A stretch of 64,000 nucleotides of DNA. Origin: Salinibacter ruber DSM 13855. GTDB lineage: Bacteria > Bacteroidota > Rhodothermia > Rhodothermales > Salinibacteraceae. Position 1 is the stretch's first letter; each line of letters opens with the position of its first letter. The stretch covers positions 1,550,001-1,614,000 of the forward strand of contig NC_007677.1 of NCBI RefSeq assembly GCF_000013045.1, in the 5' to 3' direction. The notes beneath the pieces were generated by a model. That model had not been told where the DNA came from. It saw nothing but the letters and a program-made list of their open reading frames with translations, and did no database searches. This document shows positions 15,613-24,134 of this stretch, piece by piece. The position numbers and the translations under genes were made by a program.

Positions 15613-16626
15613 TCACCGGGACTCCACGAGGGCCGAGCGGCCCCGCAGGACCGACCGGTCCCAGCTGCCTGATTGGAGCTCGACGACGTACGGCAGGCCG
15701 TCGGCCACGGCGAGGTACTGCTGGGCGTCGGGGGCGGGGCGGAGGCGAATCGACCGCCGAGAACCGTCCGTTAGGTGGAGGCGCACCTCATACTGCGCCT
15801 TGCCGAAGTCGTCGGGCGCGGTGGACTCCGCAAAGCCGTCGGCTTGGGGCGACGCGAGCACACGCAGCATCGACGAGACCTCGGTCTGAGACAGCGTATC
15901 GCCCGCCGACACCCACGCGTCCGGGGCCGCCGTCGTATCGCTTGCGGCCCCCCGCCGCATCGTAAAGGAACTATCAGCAGGGTACCGGAGGTCGATCCGC
16001 CGGATGTCCGAGCGGGCAAGGCCCCAGATGGTCTTGTCGCGCCAGTCCTCCACGGTCCGGGCCGTCACCGAGCGGAGCGACTGCTCGATGGAGTAGACAT
16101 CCGGCCGGTCGGGGGGGCGGACGTACGTGACGGATGTGCCCCGACGCCGCCGTTGCCGAAGTCGGTTCTGAGACGGGCCCCCGCTGCCGGACTGAGGGCG
16201 CCGGACGCGAGTGCGCCCGACAATGAGCGTTCCGAGGGCCTCGCCCCCGTCCCCGAGCATCGTGACTGTGGTTCCGGTCGAGTCGACGCCGTACCGCGGG
16301 TGTTTGTCCGGCTGGCGGGTCGCCACGGCGCTCACCTCAAGGGAGGGCACCGCCCCCAGAAGTCGATCCACCGCGCGGGTGCCGGCCGGGTACGTGGCCG
16401 ACGTGTCGCCGGGGGATACGCGCCAGCCGCTGTCCGTTTGCGCCAGGCGGATCGATGGCCGGCTGGACCGCTCAATGCGCACGGCCTGCACCGCGCTCGT
16501 GTCTACGGCGAGCAGTTGCTCCTGGAAGGCTGCGCTCGACGCGGTGCTCCAGCTCCAGGAGGTGGCGAGCGCAAGGGCAAGGGTGCTGGCGAAAATGAGC
16601 GCCAAAGTCTTGGTCGCGTTGGTCAT
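15613..16626 (-). CDS. DUF4340 domain protein linked to a GldG-type ABC system
   Basis: 337 aa with one N-terminal membrane helix (LALIFASTLALALATSW) and a soluble beta-rich domain. The family pattern is VQAVRIERSSRPSIRLAQTDSGW followed by VDRLLGAVPSLE, the layout of DUF4340, a family regularly encoded next to GldG-like proteins. Residues about 150-180 form an Arg/Gly/Ser-rich insertion. It is the last gene of the ABC set, 72 bases after the GldG-like gene. Function is unknown; a periplasmic accessory role in the complex is inferred from context. Confidence 0.8.
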   Translation of the reverse strand: MTNATKTLALIFASTLALALATSWSWSTASSAAFQEQLLAVDTSAVQAVRIERSSRPSIRLAQTDSGWRVSPGDTSATYPAGTRAVDRLLGAVPSLEVSAVATRQPDKHPRYGVDSTGTTVTMLGDGGEALGTLIVGRTRVRRPQSGSGGPSQNRLRQRRRRGTSVTYVRPPDRPDVYSIEQSLRSVTARTVEDWRDKTIWGLARSDIRRIDLRYPADSSFTMRRGAASDTTAAPDAWVSAGDTLSQTEVSSMLRVLASPQADGFAESTAPDDFGKAQYEVRLHLTDGSRRSIRLRPAPDAQQYLAVADGLPYVVELQSGSWDRSVLRGRSALVESR

Positions 16627-16698
16627 GCCGGGGTTGGGGAATCGAGGGAGTCTCGGTGTAGCAGTCTCGTTGGGCCTGGGGGAGCGGGCGAGGCAGCC

Positions 16699-18288
16699 TC
16701 AGGTGCTGAGGCCGGCATCCTTCCAGCGCCGACGCTGTGCCCGATTGCGGCGATAGCGCACCAGTCCGTACCCGATGACGAGTAGGATGGGGAGCAGGAC
16801 GTTAAGGTACTTCAGGACCGTTTTCGTGGTTGGCTCCAGCTGCATGAGGGGACGACTGGTGACGCGCTGGGTCCGCAGCGAAATCAGTCCCGTGTCGCCT
16901 GCCAGGTAGTCTACGCTATTCGCCACGAGATTCGTGTTTCCCTCCGGCAGCCGTTGTTTTCGCCGGCCGGTCCCGTTCACGATGAAGTCCCCGTCCCCGA
17001 TGACGACCAGCTTCGTGTCCGGGCTCTTCGTGCGTTCCACCGAGAGGGTGTCACTCTCGGCGAAGGCGGAAGAGAAGGTGCCCTCCAGCAGGCCGGCCAC
17101 GGGATGGGACGCGCCCGAGAAGTCCGACACCGTCCACTCTTGCTGTGGGCGAATGCTGGTGGGAAGGGAGGCGAGGCCCGACTGCTGCGACGAGCGCGCG
17201 AGCACAGTGAGTTGCGCGGTCGAGTCAACCTGAGTGGTGTCGAGCGGGGACACAAACCGGAAGACGACCTGATCGAGGCCGTTGCTAATGGGGTGGTCGG
17301 CGAAGTTGGCAATTTGCGGGATGTACGGATACCGAACCCGATTCATTACCGTAAACCCGCCGCGCTTCTGCCGGACCCGAACGGCGCTTGCGTTCCGGTC
17401 GCGCACCAGACGGGTCCGGATGGGGAGCCCGTAGCTTTCGAGCAAGGGCTCAAGTCCCGTCGTCTGAGGACGGGCCTGCCCGAAGCGCATGTTGGCCTGT
17501 GCCCGGTTGAGCGCAAAGATGGCGGGGCCGCCCCGCATCACGTACTGGTCCAGGGCGAGGGCCGTCTGCGTGGAGAGTTCGCTCTCGGGGCGGGAAACGA
17601 GAAGCACGTCCACCTCCGGGGGCACCCCCGCCGTGTCCACGCCCGAAATTGTCCGAATGTCGTAGCGGCCCTTCAGCCCGTTTTGGAGCTGCGTCATCGC
17701 GTTCAGGCCGGGCTCGCCCTGGCCCTGCAAGACGCCCAGGACGGGCTTGTCGTCCGCGGTCAGCTTCTTCATGGTACTGGCAATCGTATACTCCAGGGCC
17801 GAATTCGTCTCCACGAACGGGACGACCTCCCGCTTGTCCCGGTACTGAAAGACCGCCCCCAGGTACGCGCGCTTCTGTGTCATCTTGTTCTGCTGCCGCA
17901 CGTTCACCGTGACCGGACGGATGCCGGCCTGCCGGGCCTCGCGCGCCGTCTGGTCCCCCTCGTTCGGGTTTACGAACTGGAATTCGACGTTGCCGCCGGC
18001 CGCCGCGCGGAACTCCTGCAGTAGCGCCCGAAACTCCTCCTTCGTGCGTCCAAACCGGGCGGGCAGGTTGGACGAGAAGTAGGCCGTCACCGTCACCGGG
18101 TCGTTCAGGGTCTGGGCGATGTCGTGGCTCGCGCCGGCGAGCGTGTAGCGGTTGTTTGCCGTCAGGTCGGCCCGCAGGACGAACTGGTTGGCGGTATAGG
18201 TGAGGGCGGCGAGACTGCCCGCGATGAGCAGGACCTGAAGGAGGGCTTCGCGCCGGTTCGCAAGAAAGCCTGCGAAAGCGTTCGACAT
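16699..18288 (-). CDS. GldG-like ABC transporter auxiliary membrane protein
   Basis: 529 aa: a membrane helix at about 17-37 (LQVLLIAGSLAALTYTANQF), a large extracytoplasmic region and a C-terminal helix (YLNVLLPILLVIGYGLVRYR). The region LTANNRYTLAGASHDIAQTL, VTVTAYFSSNLPARF and the later PVLGVLQGQGEPG match the ABC_transp_aux/GldG family. In Flavobacterium, GldA, GldF and GldG form an ABC complex needed for gliding; many non-gliding Bacteroidota keep it. It is followed by the DUF4340 gene and preceded by the permease gene after 139 bases. Confidence 0.83.
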   Translation of the reverse strand: MSNAFAGFLANRREALLQVLLIAGSLAALTYTANQFVLRADLTANNRYTLAGASHDIAQTLNDPVTVTAYFSSNLPARFGRTKEEFRALLQEFRAAAGGNVEFQFVNPNEGDQTAREARQAGIRPVTVNVRQQNKMTQKRAYLGAVFQYRDKREVVPFVETNSALEYTIASTMKKLTADDKPVLGVLQGQGEPGLNAMTQLQNGLKGRYDIRTISGVDTAGVPPEVDVLLVSRPESELSTQTALALDQYVMRGGPAIFALNRAQANMRFGQARPQTTGLEPLLESYGLPIRTRLVRDRNASAVRVRQKRGGFTVMNRVRYPYIPQIANFADHPISNGLDQVVFRFVSPLDTTQVDSTAQLTVLARSSQQSGLASLPTSIRPQQEWTVSDFSGASHPVAGLLEGTFSSAFAESDTLSVERTKSPDTKLVVIGDGDFIVNGTGRRKQRLPEGNTNLVANSVDYLAGDTGLISLRTQRVTSRPLMQLEPTTKTVLKYLNVLLPILLVIGYGLVRYRRNRAQRRRWKDAGLST

Positions 18289-18427
18289 GGGAGCGGGATC
18301 CGTCTGTTTGTGGGGTCTGGTGCGAGGATGGCAAGGGGCGCTGAGACAAGGGCCGCTAGGGCGGACGAAGGAAGAGCGGAAGCCCGCCTCCGCTGCGCCC
18401 CGGCATTGGGTCGGAAGGCCCCGTCCA

Positions 18428-19153
18428 CTACGACCAGCTGCGGCTCTTGAGGGAGAGCGTAGCGGCCAAGAGGCCGACGCAGGTCAGCGAGCCGACATAA
18501 AGGACCGAGGCGGTGTCGATCACCCCTCGCGACATCGTTCGGAAGTGTCCCTGCAGGTCGAGGAACGACGCGACACTGGCCGGCGCATCGGGGAGAATAG
18601 AGGCCATTTGTCCAAAGAGGAGGTGCAGAAAGACGGCGATGAAGAGGCTCAGGAGGAAGGCCACAATCTGGTTGCCGGTCAGGCTCGACGCAAAGAGCCC
18701 GATGCTCACGTAGACTGCGCTCACGAGGAGGAGGCCGAGGTACCCGCTGAGGGTGGCGCCGTGGTCGATGGGCCCGAGTTGTGCCACGGTGACGTAATAT
18801 GGGAGAGTAAACGCCAGGGCGATGGCCACGAGGGCCCACGCGGCAAGCCACTTCCCGGCCACGATCTCCAGGTCGTCGATCGGTTTGGTGGCCAGCAGCT
18901 CAAGCGTCCCGCTTCGCTTCTCCTCGGCGATCATGCCCATGGTGACGGCGGGAATGAAGAAGAAGAGGGTCCAGAAGGCGACTTGAAAAAACGTATCGAG
19001 CGAGGCCTCGCCCACGAAGAAGACATCCCCCTGGCCAAAGAGCCACGTGAAGGTGCCACTCAGGCCGAGGAAGACGACGAGCAGGACGTAGGCGGTGAGG
19101 GAGTCGAAGAACGCGTTGACCTCGCGCTTGCAAATCGTCCAGACGGCGTGCAT
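18428..19153 (-). CDS. ABC transporter permease, GldF/ABC-2 type
   Basis: 241 aa with six predicted membrane helices. The start MHAVWTICKREVNAFFDSLTAY and the motif EEKRSGTLELLATKPI are hallmarks of ABC-2 permeases of the GldF/NosY type. It pairs with the ATPase gene upstream (113-base gap) and the GldG-like gene downstream. The exported substrate is not known. ATG 19153 fits the family better than an upstream start that would add 21 low-complexity residues. Confidence 0.85.
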   Translation of the reverse strand: MHAVWTICKREVNAFFDSLTAYVLLVVFLGLSGTFTWLFGQGDVFFVGEASLDTFFQVAFWTLFFFIPAVTMGMIAEEKRSGTLELLATKPIDDLEIVAGKWLAAWALVAIALAFTLPYYVTVAQLGPIDHGATLSGYLGLLLVSAVYVSIGLFASSLTGNQIVAFLLSLFIAVFLHLLFGQMASILPDAPASVASFLDLQGHFRTMSRGVIDTASVLYVGSLTCVGLLAATLSLKSRSWS

Positions 19154-19265
19154 GGGCGCAGGCGGGTGATGCGTGCTGAAGAGAGTCGCGATCCGTGATA
19201 CGCGAGCCGGATCCACGAGCCATCACGCTCCACGTACCACGCTTCGAGATTTGCGGGGGGAGGCA

Positions 19266-20222
19266 CTACGCGGCCTCCGCGGTCGCGTCGGCGGGGGAGG
19301 CCGGCGCTTCCGTAAGCTTGCGGAAGACGTCTTCGAGGCTCGACTCGATGGGCGTCAGCTCCGTGAGGGTCCAGTCGCGATTCGCACAGAGGCGGAAGAC
19401 ATTGGCGGCGGGCTCGGCGTCGCCATCGGCGGCGAGCTCGTACGTGCCGTTCGTGCGCTGGACCGAGGCGACGCCCTCCATCTCCCGAAAGGCGCGACCG
19501 ACATCGGCGTCGCCGGGGGCGTCCACGGAGACCCGGAGGCGCGTTCCGCCCATAAACTGCTCCCGGAGCTTCTCGGTGGGCCCGTCGGCCACAACGCGCC
19601 CCTGGTCGATAATGAGAATGCGGTCACAGGTCATCTCCACCTCCTTCAAGATGTGAGAACTAAGCATGACGGTTTTCTCCGTACCGATCTCCTTGATCAA
19701 TTCGCGGATCTCGGCGATTTGATTCGGGTCGAGCCCGGTCGTCGGTTCGTCGAGGATGAGGACCGGCGGGTCGTGGAGAAGGGCTTGGGCGAGGCCAATT
19801 CGCTGTTGGAAGCCCTTGGACAACTCGCCAATTCGCTTGTGGCGCTCACGGCCCAACCCACAGACATCCATCATCTTCTGAATCCGGGACGGGATCTTTG
19901 CCTGAGGGACCGACTGCAGCTCAGCGGCGTGGCGCAGGTAGTCAATCACCGGCATGTCGGTGTACAAGGGCGTGTCCTCGGGGAGGTACCCGATGCGGCG
20001 CCGCACCTCTTCCGGGTGCTCGTGGATGTCGTAGCCGTCGAGCGTCGCGGTGCCGGCCGTCGGATCCAGGTAGCAGGTCAGGATCCGCATCGTCGTCGTC
20101 TTGCCGGCCCCGTTGGGGCCGAGAAACCCGAGCACCTCACCGGTGCTCATGTCAAAACTCACGTCGTCGACGGCCTTCTGGGTGCCGTAGACCTTGCTCA
20201 GGTTCGACGCGGTGATGCCCAT
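19266..20222 (-). CDS. ABC transporter ATP-binding protein, GldA type
   Basis: 318 aa. Walker A is GPNGAGKTT (about residues 38-46), the signature is LSKGFQQR, Walker B is VLILDEPTTGLD, and the switch is SSHILKEVE. After the ATPase (about 1-220), a C-terminal domain (LRVSVDAPGDADVGRAFREME) typical of GldA/CcmA-type exporters follows, ending in an Ala-rich tail. It heads the four-gene minus-strand set with the permease, GldG-like and DUF4340 proteins. It is divergent from proB across 241 bases. ATG 20222 begins the usual MGITASNLSKVYG. Confidence 0.88.
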   Translation of the reverse strand: MGITASNLSKVYGTQKAVDDVSFDMSTGEVLGFLGPNGAGKTTTMRILTCYLDPTAGTATLDGYDIHEHPEEVRRRIGYLPEDTPLYTDMPVIDYLRHAAELQSVPQAKIPSRIQKMMDVCGLGRERHKRIGELSKGFQQRIGLAQALLHDPPVLILDEPTTGLDPNQIAEIRELIKEIGTEKTVMLSSHILKEVEMTCDRILIIDQGRVVADGPTEKLREQFMGGTRLRVSVDAPGDADVGRAFREMEGVASVQRTNGTYELAADGDAEPAANVFRLCANRDWTLTELTPIESSLEDVFRKLTEAPASPADATAEAA

Positions 20223-20463
20223 CAGAAAAGGAAGCGTTGGCTGAAACGGAGGGTGGACACGGGATTCTGTGGGCGCCTGGAGCGCCACCGATATGCAACG
20301 AGGAACAGGAGGGCGATATTGTCCCTCCAGCTCGGTGATATTGTGAAAGTCGTCCAAAGATCGAGAGTCCGGGCCCGGCCCGCAGGGCTTCACGTTGTCC
20401 GGAGGCGTCCGTACGTTAGAATAACCAACACCGTGCTTCCGTCGACTGATCTGCCTGACGCGT

Positions 20464-21594
20464 ATGGCCACCGTTGCGCTCCCGGACTGGACCCGTGCCG
20501 TCGTGAAGGTGGGCAGCGCGCTCGTTGCGCCCGACGATCGGGGCTGCAGCACGACGCACCTGTTGCCCATTGCGCGCTTTGTAATTCAGAGCCGTCGGCA
20601 GGGCAAGGAGGTGATTCTGGTCTCCTCCGGCGCCGTGGCCGCCGGGCTCGCCGAGCAGGGCCGGGGCGGGCCGGGCACGGGCCTCTCCATCCCGGAGCGG
20701 CAGGCCCTCGCCGCGCTCGGCCAGCCGCTGCTGATGGCCCATTGGCGCCGTCTCTTCGACGTGCCCTGTGCGCAGGTCCTGCTCACCTACGACGACCTGC
20801 AGCGCCGCGCCCGCTTCGTGAACGCGAAGAACACGATCGCCGAGTTGCTCGACCGGGACACGCTGCCGATCGTGAATGAAAACGACACCGTCGCCACCGA
20901 GGAATTGCGGGTGGGCGACAACGACAACCTCGCCGCCTACGTGGCGGTGCTGGCCGAGGCGGATTTGCTCGTGATCTGCTCGGACGTAGACGGCCTCTAC
21001 ACCGCCGATCCGCACGACGACCCGGACGCGGAGCGCCTGCCGGCGGTGGACGCCATCACCGACGAGATCTACGACATGGTCGGGCCCTCCCACCGCAAGG
21101 TGGCCACCGGCGGCATGCAGACGAAGGTGGAGGCGGCAGAAAAAGCGACGGACCGCGGGATCGATACCGTTCTGGTCAACGGAACCAAAGGCGGCCACCT
21201 CGACGCGCTGGGGCGCGGTGAGATGCCGGGCACGCTCTTTCGGCAGGCCGAGCAGCCGCTTCCCGCGCGCAAGCACTGGATGCTCCACGCGCTTCCCTCC
21301 GCGGGCCGCCTGACGGTCGACGCCGGGGCGGCCGACGCACTGCGACACGAGGGCGCTTCGTTGTTGCCGTCGGGCATTGTGGCGGTGGAGGGCCGCTTTG
21401 CCCGGGGCGACGCCGTGGAGATTGCAGTCGAGAAAGAGGGGAACCGGACCCGCGTGGCGAAGGGCATCACGCAGTACGGGGCCGCCGACCTGGAGCGCAT
21501 CCAGGGGCGACAGAGCCACGCCATCGCCGAGGTCCTCGACGAGGCGCCCGCCGACTACGTGGTGCACCGCGACGATCTGGTGGTGGAGGCGTGA
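20464..21594 (+). CDS. proB: ProB, glutamate 5-kinase
   Basis: Cytosolic enzyme (376 aa) of the first step of proline synthesis, glutamate to glutamyl 5-phosphate. The amino-acid-kinase domain (about 1-260) begins AVVKVGSALV and contains VSSGAVAAG, NENDTVAT and FRQAEQPL. The C-terminal PUA domain (about 280-370) is present, as in full-length ProB, and contributes to proline feedback in characterised enzymes. It is followed directly by proA, an ordinary proBA pair. In a salt-in halophile, proline may serve both protein synthesis and minor osmoprotection. Confidence 0.94.
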   Translation: MATVALPDWTRAVVKVGSALVAPDDRGCSTTHLLPIARFVIQSRRQGKEVILVSSGAVAAGLAEQGRGGPGTGLSIPERQALAALGQPLLMAHWRRLFDVPCAQVLLTYDDLQRRARFVNAKNTIAELLDRDTLPIVNENDTVATEELRVGDNDNLAAYVAVLAEADLLVICSDVDGLYTADPHDDPDAERLPAVDAITDEIYDMVGPSHRKVATGGMQTKVEAAEKATDRGIDTVLVNGTKGGHLDALGRGEMPGTLFRQAEQPLPARKHWMLHALPSAGRLTVDAGAADALRHEGASLLPSGIVAVEGRFARGDAVEIAVEKEGNRTRVAKGITQYGAADLERIQGRQSHAIAEVLDEAPADYVVHRDDLVVEA

Positions 21595-21732
21595 GGCGGA
21601 TTGTGGACTGTGGCCTCCCTGTCCGTCTACGCCGTACGAACGACGGCAACAACGGTCGGAGCACCGGCGGGCGCTCTGTGTATAGCAGTTTGCTTTTTCG
21701 GCATGAACAAACAAATAAATTCAGTCGCGCCC

Positions 21733-23013
21733 ATGTCCGACACGACCTCCGAAGCGCTCTCCGTCGACGCTCTCGCCGCGGACTGCAAGGCCGCCGCCCG
21801 CGAGCTGAGCACGCTTTCGACCGAAACGAAGAACCGCACGCTGCGCCGCATGGCCGACGCGCTGGAGGCGGACGAGGAGGCCATCCTGGCCGCCAACGGC
21901 AAGGACGTGAGCGCTGCGCGTGAGGAGGGGCTCGACGACGCCCTGATCGACCGGCTCGTCCTGAATCCCGACCGAATCACCAAGATGGCCGACGCGCTGC
22001 GCGACGTGGCGTCCTTCGCCGATCCCGTGGGCGAAATGGGGGGCACCACCAAACGGCCCAGTGGCATCGAGGTGGGAAAGATGCGCATCCCGCTGGGGGT
22101 GATCGGCATGATCTACGAGGCCCGTCCCAACGTCACGGCCGACGCCGCCGGGCTCTGTTTCAAGGCGGGCAACGCGGTCCTGCTGCGGGGCGGCTCCAAC
22201 GCATTCCACTCGAACCAGGCCGTCGCGGCGGCGCTGCACACGGCCCTGGAGGCGGAGGGCGTCCCCCCCGCGGCCGTCACACTCATCCCCACCACCGACC
22301 GGGCGGCGGTGCAGGAGATGCTGACCCTCAACCAGCACCTCGACCTCATTATTCCGCGCGGTGGGGAGGGCCTGATCCGCTTCGTGGACGAGACGAGCCA
22401 GATTCCCGTCATCAAGCACTACAAGGGCGTCTGCCACCTCTACGTCGACGAAGACGCGGACCTGGAGGTCGCGGAGGACCTCCTGCTCGACGGCAAGGTC
22501 TCGCGCCCCAGCGTCTGCAACGCGCTCGAAACGCTGCTCGTGCACGCGGACGTGGCGGACGACTTTCTGCCCCGGGCCCGGGCGCTCCTCGACGACGCCG
22601 GCGTGGAGCTTCGCGGGGACGATCGGACCCGACAACTGCTCCCGGGCGTGGGGGCGGCGACCGAAGACGACTACGCCGCCGAGTACCTCGACCTGACCCT
22701 CGCGGCCCGGGTGGTCGAAAGCGACGACGAGGCGCTGAACCACATCGCCGAGTACGGCTCCAACCACACGGAAGTCATCGTGACCGACCGCCTTCCGACG
22801 GCCCGCCGCTTCGTCCGCTCGGTCGACGCGTCGGTCGTGCTCGTAAACGCCTCCTCACGCTTCTCGGACGGGGGCGAGCTGGGGCTGGGCGCCGAGATCG
22901 GCATCTCCACCACCAAGCTGCACGCCTACGGCCCGATGGGCCTGGAGGCGCTGACCACCGAGAAGTTTGTGGTGTACGGGGAGGGGGAGACGCGCCACCC
23001 GGTGGAAAAATAG
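21733..23013 (+). CDS. proA: ProA, gamma-glutamyl phosphate reductase
   Basis: 426-aa aldehyde-dehydrogenase-fold enzyme that reduces glutamyl 5-phosphate to the semialdehyde with [33 protein letters not shown] is a family hallmark region, and the catalytic Cys lies in [11 protein letters not shown]. The C-terminal [26 protein letters not shown] is complete. I use ATG 21733; an in-frame ATG at 21703 would add ten residues and sits in an AT-rich stretch that looks like leader. The 138-base gap after proB includes this AT-rich leader, so proA may have its own promoter in addition to readthrough. Confidence 0.94.
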   Translation: MSDTTSEALSVDALAADCKAAARELSTLSTETKNRTLRRMADALEADEEAILAANGKDVSAAREEGLDDALIDRLVLNPDRITKMADALRDVASFADPVGEMGGTTKRPSGIEVGKMRIPLGVIGMIYEARPNVTADAAGLCFKAGNAVLLRGGSNAFHSNQAVAAALHTALEAEGVPPAAVTLIPTTDRAAVQEMLTLNQHLDLIIPRGGEGLIRFVDETSQIPVIKHYKGVCHLYVDEDADLEVAEDLLLDGKVSRPSVCNALETLLVHADVADDFLPRARALLDDAGVELRGDDRTRQLLPGVGAATEDDYAAEYLDLTLAARVVESDDEALNHIAEYGSNHTEVIVTDRLPTARRFVRSVDASVVLVNASSRFSDGGELGLGAEIGISTTKLHAYGPMGLEALTTEKFVVYGEGETRHPVEK

Positions 23014-23045
23014 GCTACGGCGGGACGGCATGGGCGTCCGATTGC

Positions 23046-23897
23046 TCAGGCCAGGTAGCTCATGGCCCCGACGACGAGAAGACCGGAACCAACGACGAGT
23101 ACGATCCCGCTTGCCAAATAGGCACAGGCGGGCAGGAGGCGAGCTCGCCAGTGCGTTCCGAAAAACGCGCCGGCGCCGTGGGTGTGGAGGCCAACCTGCA
23201 AAAAAATAGGCAGAACGCCGATGTAGGCCGGAGCTGCCCAGAAGAGCAGTGGACCGAGCACCCCAAGGAACAGTGTGGCCTGGGCCGTGACGTAGAGCTC
23301 AAACACGAGGGTCTCGGCGGCGGTCCGTTCCGGAAATGCCCATCGAAGGAGCAGGCCTGCAACGATACAGGTGAAGAGCCCGACGTACGTCTGTACTTGT
23401 TGGAAAAACTGGAAGATGCCCGCTGCAAGGTCCTGAGCAGAAGACCAGCCGAGCGACCGGAGCGGAGATCCGGAACGGAACACCTCATCGGGATGGGTCC
23501 CCAAAGAACGCCATGTTGCCTCGAACGCCTCGGCCTGCCCCTGCACCCACGCCTCCTGAAACATTGAGAAGACGAGAAAGGTAGCCGTGGCGGTCAACAG
23601 AAAGTAGCCAAGAGGATTGACGAACTCCTTGCGTTCCCCGTCCACGTACCGGCGGGCCACACGGCCCGGATTCTGCGCAGCGCGACGGAGCGTCTGCCCG
23701 ACGCCCCGTTCCAAATCCTCAAGGTCCAGGGCCGATTCGAGGAAGCGCTGCACCAGGTAGAGCACCCGGAGCTCGGGGACGTGCCGCTGCCCGCACTGGT
23801 GGCAGTAATCGCCCACCAGGGGCGCGCCGCAATTCTGACAGGGGACTCCTCGACCCGACGAGGCATCACCGGGCTGGGCCTCCGGGGCGTCGGACAT
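23046..23897 (-). CDS. DUF3667-like membrane protein with N-terminal zinc ribbon
   Basis: 283 aa. The first 40 residues contain CQNC and CHQC pairs, a zinc ribbon. A cytosolic helical part (VQRFLESALDLE) and VARRYVDGERKEFVNPLGYF follow, then about five hydrophobic segments. This layout, ribbon plus PxxxxRxYxxGxRxxxxxPxxYF plus membrane helices, matches DUF3667, common in Bacteroidota and of unknown function. It is convergent with proA (33-base gap) and divergent from the potassium channel gene. Confidence 0.8.
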   Translation of the reverse strand: MSDAPEAQPGDASSGRGVPCQNCGAPLVGDYCHQCGQRHVPELRVLYLVQRFLESALDLEDLERGVGQTLRRAAQNPGRVARRYVDGERKEFVNPLGYFLLTATATFLVFSMFQEAWVQGQAEAFEATWRSLGTHPDEVFRSGSPLRSLGWSSAQDLAAGIFQFFQQVQTYVGLFTCIVAGLLLRWAFPERTAAETLVFELYVTAQATLFLGVLGPLLFWAAPAYIGVLPIFLQVGLHTHGAGAFFGTHWRARLLPACAYLASGIVLVVGSGLLVVGAMSYLA

Positions 23898-24134
23898 CGA
23901 TCAGAGAGAAAATCATGCAAGAGAGGACACCCCGCTTGCATTTGTGCGCCCGGCGCGTCGTTCCGTCTGGCTCAGATGGCAACGAGGGCGGATGGCCGGT
24001 GCACGACGACGTTGTGCCTCGGGGCGCCGAGGCATAGGTTAAGACCGACCGTCCCCCAGTCCCCATGGGCCCTGTTCCGGTTCGGTCGAGGCCTTTGTCC
24101 CCTACCTCCATCTTCCCGACGACTCCTCGGCGCG

